Below, in pieces: positions 7,179 to 11,476 of a stretch of DNA of 11,476 bases. Under the pieces are notes generated by a model. The model saw only the letters and a program-made list of their open reading frames with translations, was not told the DNA's origin and made no database searches. The stretch spans positions 1-11,476 of the forward strand of contig RFJD01000123.1 in the NCBI GenBank assembly GCA_003695015.1, read 5' to 3'. Positions within the stretch are counted from its first letter, which is position 1; every line of letters starts with the position of its first letter. Source of the stretch: Verrucomicrobiota bacterium. Its GTDB lineage: Bacteria; Verrucomicrobiota; Verrucomicrobiia; Limisphaerales; J093. The position numbers and the translations under genes were made by a program.

Positions 7179-7207
7179 CCGCCGACGCCGGTGGCCGGCG
7201 GCGGCGG
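7179..7207 (-). promoter_or_regulatory. GC hairpin between rpmF and plsX, possible attenuator
   Basis: Positions 7179-7191 pair with 7195-7207 in a 13-bp stem with one internal mismatch (7185/7201) and a 3-nt loop. On the coding (minus) strand the stem is followed by TTTGCCTT and then the plsX ATG. The short, interrupted T-run makes full termination unlikely. Partial attenuation, an RNA-processing site, or masking of the plsX start are all possible. Function is inferred from structure only. Confidence 0.4.
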
Positions 7208-7210
7208 ACA

Positions 7211-7234
7211 CGGGTTCAGCCCCGGGTTCAGCCC
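7211..7234. repeat. Tandem 12-bp repeat across the rpmF stop codon
   Basis: Two perfect head-to-tail copies of CGGGTTCAGCCC (7211-7222 and 7223-7234) cover the end of rpmF. Because the unit is 12 bp, it gives two in-frame TGA stops four codons apart on the minus strand (7230-7228 and 7218-7216). This looks like a recent replication-slippage duplication with no effect on the protein. Confidence 0.7.
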
Positions 7235-7416
7235 CCGGCTTCGACCGTCAGCACCTGGCGGTCGCGGTAGAAACCGCAGCTCGGGCAGGCCCGGTGCGGC
7301 ACGATCGGCGTGGCGCACTGCGGGCAGGGGGTCAACTGCGGCAGCGTCATCACGCTGTTGTACGCCCGGCGCATGCGCTGCCGGCTGCGCGAAGGTTTTC
7401 GCTTCGGAACACCCAT
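7228..7416 (-). CDS. rpmF: 50S ribosomal protein L32
   Basis: The 62-residue product begins MGVPKRKPSRSRQRMRRA, the typical L32 N-terminus. It carries a zinc ribbon with Cys31-x2-Cys34 and Cys44-x2-Cys47 (CPQC and CPSC), so this is the zinc-binding form of L32. L32 is a small component of the large ribosomal subunit near the peptidyl-transferase region. The start is fixed by the family N-terminus; the open frame upstream to 7581 is only yceD read in another frame. A purine-rich GAAGAGAG about 10 nt upstream is a plausible ribosome-binding site. It follows yceD by 19 bp and precedes plsX, the standard order. Identification is secure. Confidence 0.95.
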   Translation of the reverse strand: MGVPKRKPSRSRQRMRRAYNSVMTLPQLTPCPQCATPIVPHRACPSCGFYRDRQVLTVEAGG

Positions 7417-7435
7417 CGTCTTGTTCTCTCTTCGT

Positions 7436-7933
7436 TTACAGTTCCAGTTGGTCCAGCGCGGCCCATGGAGACGAACGATCCCCCCCCGCCGAAGCGTCGC
7501 CCGAACCGGACGCCCCCGCGGAACCGGGAAGGGAAAGGCCGCGGCATTGCGGTTCGCACAACGGATGTTGCGGAAACGCAAGGGCCAAACTGTCCCGCAA
7601 CAGCCCCGTCAAGTCAACCCAATCTCCACTGACCGGCAAGCCTTCCTCCTCGTCGTCCAAGGAGGCCAGGCAGGACCACCCCTCCAGCCGCACCATGTGG
7701 CGGAACGCCTTCAGGCAGCGCACGCAGGTGCATTCCAGCGGCAGCTCCAGTTCGCCCATCAGCAAAACCGCCCGCCCGTGCAGCTCGGCCGTCAAGCGGT
7801 AGCGAAACCGCCCGCCCAAGGCCAGCATGTCGTCAAGGGTTTCGATCTCCAACGCCTCCGGCGGCAGTTCGCCGGACAGCTCGATTTGCTCCCCCTGCTC
7901 CAACTTCCGCAAACTCAGCCAAAGCGGATTCAT
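7436..7933 (-). CDS. yceD: DUF177/YceD family protein (23S rRNA accumulation)
   Basis: The 165-residue product has the DUF177/YceD layout: a beta-rich N-terminus, the cysteine cluster LECTCVRCLKAF (66-77), then an acidic segment and a second cysteine pair in HPLCEPQCRGL. YceD is linked genetically to 23S rRNA accumulation and is almost always found next to rpmF, as here (19 bp apart). The C-terminal part SLPGSAGASGSGDASAGGDRS is a flexible Gly/Ser/Ala-rich linker before the closing WAALDQLEL helix. The ATG at 7933 is supported by AAGGA about 8 nt upstream. The 60-bp gap to coaD carries a small perfect inverted repeat (7964-7978). The family is secure; the biochemical role is not established. 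Confidence 0.88.
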   Translation of the reverse strand: MNPLWLSLRKLEQGEQIELSGELPPEALEIETLDDMLALGGRFRYRLTAELHGRAVLLMGELELPLECTCVRCLKAFRHMVRLEGWSCLASLDDEEEGLPVSGDWVDLTGLLRDSLALAFPQHPLCEPQCRGLSLPGSAGASGSGDASAGGDRSSPWAALDQLEL

Positions 7934-7963
7934 GGCATGTCCTTTCGGATTGGGGGACGTGGC

Positions 7964-7978
7964 CGGGACCGCGTCCCG
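7964..7978. repeat. Short inverted repeat between coaD and yceD
   Basis: CGGGAC and GTCCCG flank a 3-nt spacer, giving a 6-bp GC stem. There is no T-run on either side, so a terminator is unlikely. In GC-rich DNA it may be chance. Confidence 0.25.
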
Positions 7979-7993
7979 AGGTTCGACCGCAGC

Positions 7994-8518
7994 TTAGCCG
8001 ATGTGGGACCGATTGCAATCGGGGTGCGCCGCCCGGCGGAGTTCGGCGTAGCGGGCCTCGAGCGCCTCCCGCACCGGCGGCGGGACGAACGGGCTCACAT
8101 CCCCGCCCAGCCGGCAGATCTCTTTCACGATCCGCGAACTCAGGAAGGTGTAGGTGTCCCGCGGCATCATGAACATCGTCTCGACTTGGTCGTTGATCCG
8201 GCGGTTGGTCAGCGCCAACTGGAACTCGAACTCGAAGTCCGAGACCGCCCGCAACCCCCGCAGAATCACCCGCGCACCGCGCCGCTCGACGTAGTCGATC
8301 AACAGGCTCCGGAAGCTATCCACCTCCACGTTGGCCAGGTCGCGGGTGGCCGCCGCCGCCAAGGCCGCCCGTTCCTCGAGGCTGAACAGCGGCCGCTTGT
8401 CCGCGTTTTCCGCCACCGCCACGATCACCCGGTCGAACAACCGCGCCGCCCGTTGGATCACATCCAAATGCCCGTAGGTGATCGGATCGAAACTGCCCGG
8501 ATAGACCGCAACCTGCAT
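7994..8518 (-). CDS. coaD: Pantetheine-phosphate adenylyltransferase
   Basis: CoaD transfers AMP from ATP to 4'-phosphopantetheine, giving dephospho-CoA, the penultimate step of coenzyme A synthesis in the cytoplasm. The 174-residue product opens with the nucleotidyltransferase motif VYPGSFDPITYGH (5-17). It carries VILRGLRAVSDFEFEFQLALTNR, where RGLR and the downstream residues contact the substrates, and the C-terminal LSSRIVKEI that corresponds to the usual ISSTLVKE-type motif. The C-terminus is about 10-15 residues longer than in E. coli (HPDCNRSHIG). The ATG at 8518 is chosen because the motif starts at residue 5 and a TAGGCT -10 box lies 7 nt upstream; a frame open to 8668 has no family resemblance in its first 50 residues. 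It heads the minus-strand block before yceD, supplying CoA for the lipid genes downstream. Identification is secure. Confidence 0.94.
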   Translation of the reverse strand: MQVAVYPGSFDPITYGHLDVIQRAARLFDRVIVAVAENADKRPLFSLEERAALAAAATRDLANVEVDSFRSLLIDYVERRGARVILRGLRAVSDFEFEFQLALTNRRINDQVETMFMMPRDTYTFLSSRIVKEICRLGGDVSPFVPPPVREALEARYAELRRAAHPDCNRSHIG

Positions 8519-8525
8519 GGGCCGC

Positions 8526-8554
8526 AGCCTACACCAACTCCGGTGACGGCGGAA
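8526..8554 (-). promoter_or_regulatory. Possible coaD promoter
   Basis: On the minus strand TAGGCT (8531-8526) lies 7 nt before the coaD ATG, like the leaderless arrangement at mqnD. The hexamer 17 bp upstream, TTCCGC (8554-8549), matches the -35 consensus poorly. The -10 box is plausible and the -35 box is weak. Confidence 0.3.
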
Positions 8555-8567
8555 CCCCCCGCCCGCA

Positions 8568-8596
8568 TTGCCTCCGGGGCGGTTCCGTGGTTGGAT
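8568..8596 (+). promoter_or_regulatory. Possible captured promoter of the DUF4258-like/DUF2283 module
   Basis: TTGCCT (8568-8573) and TTGGAT (8591-8596) are 17 bp apart. The same pattern (TTGCCG, 17 bp, TGTGAT) lies at 9207-9235 before the URO-D gene. Both are followed 20-21 nt later by the identical repeat containing ATG. TGGT..GATC is conserved at equal distance in both copies. The similarity suggests one was copied from the other and then diverged. Confidence 0.35.
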
Positions 8597-8611
8597 CAGC
8601 GGCCGCAGAAG

Positions 8612-8646
8612 CGCCCATGACCTCCCGCGAACGCGTCTGGACCGCC
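8612..8646. repeat. 35-bp direct repeat, upstream copy (truncated start of the URO-D gene)
   Basis: This copy is identical over 35 bp to 9252-9286, which is the start codon region of the downstream URO-D-family gene. The two copies are 640 bp apart and bracket the DUF4258-like/DUF2283 module. Identity stops sharply at 8647 on the right and at 8611 on the left, with weaker similarity continuing about 45 bp further left. Confidence 0.95.
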
Positions 8647-8661
8647 CGAGGGCTGCCATGA
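8617..8661 (+). pseudogene. Truncated URO-D gene start forming a 14-codon leader ORF
   Basis: The upstream repeat copy keeps the ATG and first ten codons of the URO-D-family gene (MTSRERVWTA). It then departs (RGLP) and stops at TGA 8659-8661. That TGA overlaps the ATG of the next gene (ATGA), so a ribosome finishing this 14-residue peptide could restart directly on the DUF4258-like gene. It is either a fossil of a duplicated gene or a working translational leader; the sequence alone does not decide. Confidence 0.6.
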
Positions 8662-8897
8662 AAACCACCCGCTATTTCGAGGAACAGGTGCTGCGCAAAC
8701 GGCCTTACCTTCGCCGGGAATGGTGTGAACGCGCCCTCCGGGAGTACGTCAAGCGGGAGGTTGAACCTCAAGGCCGGGCGCGGTACTGGTGCTTTGTGCC
8801 CGAACTCGGTCGCTACCTCCGGGTGGTCACCTTGGCCGATGGCGAAACGGTCCACAACGCCATTCCCGACCGCCGCTTTCGCGAGGACAAACCATGA
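8658..8897 (+). CDS. DUF4258-like small protein
   Basis: This is a 79-residue basic cytoplasmic protein, MKTTRYFEEQVL followed by RPYLRREWCERALR and GRARYWCFVPELGRYLRVVTLADGETVHNAIPDRRF. The compact beta-rich core ending in a conserved NAxPDRxF-type tail is typical of small DUF4258-like proteins commonly found next to DUF2283 genes, often in accessory DNA. Some authors regard such pairs as toxin-antitoxin-like, but no activity can be read from the sequence. The ATG at 8658 is chosen over one at 8568 because the added 30 residues come from the promoter/repeat region and are not protein-like. The start overlaps the leader ORF stop, and the stop overlaps the DUF2283 start (both ATGA), so the three frames are translationally chained. 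The family call is moderate. Confidence 0.7.
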   Translation: MKTTRYFEEQVLRKRPYLRREWCERALREYVKREVEPQGRARYWCFVPELGRYLRVVTLADGETVHNAIPDRRFREDKP

Positions 8898-9115
8898 AAC
8901 TCAAGTACTATCCGGAAACGGATTCCCTGTACATCGAACTGGCAGAACGACCCGGCGCCGATTCGCACGAAGTGGTCCCCGGCGTCGTCCTGGACTTCGA
9001 CGCCGAAGGAAGGCTCGTCGGCATCGACGTGGATCACGCCAGCCAGGTGGCGAATCTGAGCCGGCTCCAAGCCGAGGCGCTGCCGTTGCAGTCCGTGGAG
9101 ATGGCCCGAGGTTGA
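8894..9115 (+). CDS. DUF2283 domain protein
   Basis: The 73-residue product carries the DUF2283 pattern: YYPETDSLYIELAERP (5-20), then SHEVVPGVVLDFDAEGRLVGIDVDHAS (24-50). The family consensus has YD..DSLYI, a strand with VLDFD, and GRLVGIEI..AS. These are small beta-rich proteins of unknown function. They often sit downstream of a DUF4258-type gene, sometimes in defence or toxin-antitoxin settings; here the pair is joined by a 4-bp ATGA overlap. The tail NLSRLQAEALPLQSVEMARG may be helical. It is the last gene of the module and lies 141 bp before the URO-D gene. The family is fairly secure; the function is unknown. Confidence 0.82.
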   Translation: MKLKYYPETDSLYIELAERPGADSHEVVPGVVLDFDAEGRLVGIDVDHASQVANLSRLQAEALPLQSVEMARG

Positions 9116-9206
9116 CGCCGTCCCCCGCCGCGTGGTCGGAATCCGCCACCGCAGCTCCCCATCAGCCAAAGCCGCACCGTTGGCACGCACAGTCGGCGCC
9201 CCCTCC

Positions 9207-9235
9207 TTGCCGGCGGCCCCGGCTCATGGTGTGAT
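9207..9235 (+). promoter_or_regulatory. Possible promoter of the URO-D-family gene
   Basis: TTGCCG (9207-9212) and TGTGAT (9230-9235) are separated by 17 bp, with the ATG 21 nt downstream. The -10 box matches TATAAT at four of six positions. Conservation of this layout at 8568-8596 is the main support. I see no other feature in the 9116-9256 gap. Confidence 0.35.
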
Positions 9236-9251
9236 CCCGGCAAAAACCGTC

Positions 9252-9286
9252 CGCCCATGACCTCCCGCGAACGCGTCTGGACCGCC
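9252..9286. repeat. 35-bp direct repeat, downstream copy (intact URO-D gene start)
   Basis: This copy covers the last 5 bp before the ATG at 9257 and the first ten codons of the URO-D-family gene. It is identical to 8612-8646. MTSRERVW is the normal N-terminus of this family, so this is the parental copy and the upstream one is derived. Confidence 0.95.
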
Positions 9287-10465
9287 TTGGAACACCGCCA
9301 GCCCGACCGGCCGCCGATTGACTTCGGCGGTACGCGGCAAAGCGGCATTTCGGTTTTCGCCTACGCCCGGTTGCGCCGCCATCTGGGCCTGCCGGAGGAA
9401 CCGCCGCCCCGGGTGTTCGACGTCTATCAGATGCTCGCCGAAATCGAGCCCGCCGTGGCGGAGCGGTTCGGCGCCGACGTCGTCGGCCTCAACCGCCGGG
9501 CGGTCGCCTTCGGCATCGTCAACGCCGATTGGAAACCGTGGACCTTCGAGGACGGCACCCGCGCGCTGGTCCCGGGCGGGTTCAACCCGGACCGCGAGCC
9601 GGACGGCACCTGGGTGTTGCGGCGCGACGGCGAGGTCATCGCCGCCATGCCGGCGGGCGGGTGGTATTTCGACCGTCTCGAGAAACTCCCCGGCGCCCTG
9701 CACCCGGACCTCGATGAGTGGGTGCCGCCGCGGCTGGGCCCGCAGGAGCTGGAACACCTGGCCGCCGAGGCCCGCCGCCTGCGCGACACCACCGACAAGG
9801 CCGTCATCGCGCCGCTGGGTCCACCCTACGAACTGTTCTACGGCCTGGGCACCGGCGATTTCGCGGCTTGGATGATCACCTTCGCCTCGGAGCCGGACTA
9901 TGTCCGCCGCCTTTACGACAAACTGGTGACCGCCTGGCTCGAGGACCTCGAGGCCTTCCACGGCGCGGTGGGCGACCGGATCGACATCCTCCAGTTCAAT
10001 GACGATTTCGGCACCCAGCGCGCACCGTTCCTCTCGGTCCGCGCCTTCCGGGAGCTGGTCATGCCCGCCTACAAGCGGGGGCTCGACTGGATCCACCAAA
10101 ACACTCCGTGGAAGGTCTTCCTCCACTCCGACGGCGCCTTGGGACCGCTGATCCCCTCGATCATCGAGATGGGCGTGGACATCCTCAACCCGGTCCAGAC
10201 CACCGCCGCCGGCATGGATCCGCGCCGGCTGAAAAAAGAGTTCGGCGACCGGCTGGTGTTCTGGGGCGGAAGTTGCGACTGCCAGGGAACCCTCACCCGC
10301 GGCACGCCGGAACAGGTCGCCGCCGAAGCCCGCGCCCACTTGGACGTCCTCCAACCGGGTGGCGGGCACGTGTTCGCCTCCGTCCACAACATCCAAGCCA
10401 ACGTGCCCCCGGAGAACATCGTCGCCCTCTTCGACACGGCCCTGCATTACGGGCAACCTCGCTGA
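9257..10465 (+). CDS. Uroporphyrinogen decarboxylase (URO-D) family protein, probable methyltransferase-like
   Basis: The 402-residue product starts MTSRERVWTALEHRQPDRPPIDFGG, the usual opening of the URO-D superfamily branch that includes MtaA-type corrinoid methyltransferases. The TIM-barrel C-terminal half carries FNDDFGTQRAPFLS (247-260), KVFLHSDGALGPLIPSIIEMGVDILNPVQ (286-314) and FWGGSCDCQGTLTRG (335-349). A GGGHVFASVHNIQANVPPENIVALFD ending follows (368-393). His290 and Cys340/Cys342 are candidate zinc ligands by comparison with MtaA; the second residue of the MtaA HxC motif is Asp292 here. The dispersed sequence and insertions make heme synthesis (HemE) unlikely. A methyl-transfer role in demethylation or one-carbon metabolism is inferred, and the substrate is unknown. 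Its 5' end is duplicated 640 bp upstream. It is convergent with the PqaA-type hydrolase. The family is secure; the role is open. Confidence 0.85.
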   Translation: MTSRERVWTALEHRQPDRPPIDFGGTRQSGISVFAYARLRRHLGLPEEPPPRVFDVYQMLAEIEPAVAERFGADVVGLNRRAVAFGIVNADWKPWTFEDGTRALVPGGFNPDREPDGTWVLRRDGEVIAAMPAGGWYFDRLEKLPGALHPDLDEWVPPRLGPQELEHLAAEARRLRDTTDKAVIAPLGPPYELFYGLGTGDFAAWMITFASEPDYVRRLYDKLVTAWLEDLEAFHGAVGDRIDILQFNDDFGTQRAPFLSVRAFRELVMPAYKRGLDWIHQNTPWKVFLHSDGALGPLIPSIIEMGVDILNPVQTTAAGMDPRRLKKEFGDRLVFWGGSCDCQGTLTRGTPEQVAAEARAHLDVLQPGGGHVFASVHNIQANVPPENIVALFDTALHYGQPR

Positions 10466-10508
10466 GGCCCGGCGGGCAAGCCCAAGGACGGCCCGGGCGG
10501 TCCGGCCT
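10465..10508. terminator. Possible terminator after the URO-D-family gene
   Basis: GC-rich partial inverted repeats follow the stop codon: AGGCC (10465-10469) with GGCCT (10504-10508), and GGAC (10486-10489) with GTCC (10500-10503) around a GCCCGGGC core. No T-run follows. Some of the words also occur in the strong terminator at 3487-3509. Weak candidate. Confidence 0.25.
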
Positions 10509-10514
10509 GTCCCC

Positions 10515-10536
10515 GCCACCTCGTGACCTCGGTGGC
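10515..10536. repeat. Inverted repeat in the convergent gap
   Basis: GCCACC (10515-10520) and GGTGGC (10531-10536) form a 6-bp stem around a 10-nt loop. It lies between the ends of two convergent genes and could help terminate the minus-strand transcript, but no T-run follows it. Nothing else is evident in 10509-10573. Confidence 0.3.
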
Positions 10537-10573
10537 TACAAGCCCCGTGGCCGCCGACGTCAGGAGGCGGACC

Positions 10574-11476
10574 TCACCGGGCGGCGGCCTTCAGCTCCTC
10601 GGCGCTCTTGCCCTTGGGCGGCGGGAAGGGCAGGCGATCGGGCGCCACCCACACCTGTGTGGTCAGCTTCAACGGCGTCGGCCCGCCAAGATCGTACGTC
10701 AGTTCGATCATCCCGGCGGTCCAGCCCTTGGCCGGCGGCGCCAGGCGGGCCGAGTATTCCCCGTCGGAATCCGGCTGCAGCTCGCGGCTTTGCCAGACGG
10801 GGCCCAGCGTTTCGAGCCGGAAATCGCGGGCGTCCGGGTTGGTGGCGGTCCAGAACTTCACCGTCTTCGGCCGGAGGTCCGAACGGACGTGGATCACGCC
10901 CGCCGCGTCCCGACGCCAAGTCAGCTTCGGCATGGGCACATCGTTCAGAATGGCGTGCTGCCAGGCGGCCAGGGTTTCCCAGGCATCGGTGTCGCGCAGG
11001 GAATGGTCCGCGTTGGGCACGTAGCGCAGGTATTTGGGCCCGCGCAGGTCGGACCAGTAGAACTGCGCCGAGTCGGGAAGGAAGAACTGGTCGCCGCAGG
11101 CGTTGATCAGCAACTTGGGCATGGTCAGCCGCTCGCGGTACTCGTAGGGCTCGACGATCCGCAGCAGGCGCCGGAACTCCGGCGTGTCCATCCACTCCAT
11201 GATGCCGTGCCGGACGTAATCCCCCACCGCCGGCGCGTAAAACCCGTAGGCTTGGTAATGGTGTTTGAAGGAGGGCACCAGGTTGAGCATGTCGATCACG
11301 ATGGGCGTGATGGCCACCACGCGATCGTCCACGGCGGCGGTGGTCCAGGTGGTCCAGCCGCGCTTGGAACCGCCGGCCACCATGAAGCGATCCACCTTCA
11401 ACCCCCCGCCGTCCGGGCCGGCGCAAAAGGCCGTCAGCGTGTCCATGGCGCGAACGGCCGCCTTGGTCATCGGCAA
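10574..11476 (-). CDS. PhoPQ-activated pathogenicity-related (PqaA-type) protein, C-terminal part
   Basis: The frame enters from the right edge, where the first codon is Leu (TTG), and runs 300 codons to TGA 10576-10574. The opening LPMTKAAVRAMDTL and the whole layout fit the PhoPQ-activated pathogenicity-related family (PqaA), which are alpha/beta hydrolases usually exported from the cytoplasm. Catalytic residues, numbered from the edge, are Ser37 in the nucleophile elbow VAGGSKRGWTTW, Asp129 in ACGDQFFLPD and His158 in NADHSLRDTD. Other family motifs are IVIDMLNLVPSFKHHYQAYGFYAPAVGDY (60-88) and KYLRYVPNADHSL (148-160). A beta-sandwich-like region follows to the end (about 195-285). The signal peptide and N-terminal domain would be outside the window. 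The substrate is unknown; members are common in planctomycetes and verrucomicrobia. Convergent with the URO-D gene. Confidence 0.88.
   Translation of the reverse strand: MPMTKAAVRAMDTLTAFCAGPDGGGLKVDRFMVAGGSKRGWTTWTTAAVDDRVVAITPIVIDMLNLVPSFKHHYQAYGFYAPAVGDYVRHGIMEWMDTPEFRRLLRIVEPYEYRERLTMPKLLINACGDQFFLPDSAQFYWSDLRGPKYLRYVPNADHSLRDTDAWETLAAWQHAILNDVPMPKLTWRRDAAGVIHVRSDLRPKTVKFWTATNPDARDFRLETLGPVWQSRELQPDSDGEYSARLAPPAKGWTAGMIELTYDLGGPTPLKLTTQVWVAPDRLPFPPPKGKSAEELKAAAR

Noticed and set aside
7310..8620. 436-codon plus-strand open frame opposite rpmF, yceD and coaD
   Set aside because: It is antisense to three recognised genes and rich in Arg, Gln and His, with no domain visible.
8519..8668. 50-residue N-terminal extension of CoaD to an upstream ATG at 8668
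   Set aside because: The extension is Arg-rich and runs through the repeat and promoter region. The family motif begins at residue 5 from the ATG at 8518.
8658..9115. Toxin-antitoxin call for the DUF4258-like/DUF2283 pair
   Set aside because: The gene order and overlap fit such a pair, but neither protein shows a known toxin active site or a DNA-binding antitoxin domain, so I only report the families.
9180..9197. TGGCACG resembling the -24 half of a sigma-54 promoter
   Set aside because: The -24 half is good, but the -12 half lacks the required GC at the right spacing (GTCGGC instead of TTGCW).
9224..10519. 431-codon minus-strand open frame opposite the URO-D-family gene
   Set aside because: It is an antisense shadow; the plus-strand frame has the full URO-D-family pattern.

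Overview
The window is GC-rich chromosomal DNA, most likely from a member of the Verrucomicrobiota or a related PVC-group bacterium. This is inferred from several features: the MqnD (futalosine) route to menaquinone, a PhoPQ-activated-protein-type hydrolase, a URO-D-family methyltransferase-like protein, PilT without other pilus genes nearby, and many starts with no Shine-Dalgarno sequence. No gene here fixes the genus. I see no rRNA, tRNA, CRISPR array, transposase or phage gene.

Layout, left to right. (1) 1-618, minus: the N-terminal part of an AsmA/YdbH-like envelope protein, cut by the window edge. It diverges from mqnD (713-1564, plus). The 94 bp between them holds two divergent promoters, each with a TACGCT -10 box 6 nt from an ATG, which suggests leaderless mRNAs. 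(2) 1610-3460, plus: one protein joining a BadF/NagK-type sugar kinase to MurQ, apparently a single-chain enzyme for murein amino-sugar salvage. (3) A bidirectional terminator at 3481-3516 separates it from a long minus-strand block. In transcription order that block is coaD (8518-7994), yceD (7933-7436), rpmF (7416-7228), plsX (7170-6121), fabH (6124-5069), a PilZ-like gene (5014-4688) and pilT (4628-3540). coaD to fabH covers CoA synthesis, rRNA/ribosome function and the start of fatty-acid and phospholipid synthesis. yceD-rpmF-plsX-fabH is the order conserved across bacteria. The PilZ-like gene has its own promoter.

(4) 8519-9256, between coaD and a URO-D-family gene, is the most unusual part. 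A small two-gene module (a DUF4258-like protein and a DUF2283 protein, joined by an ATGA overlap) lies between two perfect 35-bp direct repeats. The repeats are the start region of the URO-D gene (9257-10465). The upstream copy keeps the ATG and ten codons of that gene, then runs into a stop that overlaps the start codon of the module (ATGA). A promoter-like pattern is also shared upstream of both copies. The module therefore appears to be driven by a captured, truncated copy of its neighbour's 5' end, and recombination between the repeats would remove it cleanly.

(5) 10574-11476, minus: the C-terminal part of a PhoPQ-activated pathogenicity-related (PqaA-type) alpha/beta hydrolase with its catalytic Ser, Asp and His, cut by the right edge and convergent with the URO-D gene. 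No gene-free stretch exceeds 300 bases; each shorter gap is described in the feature list.
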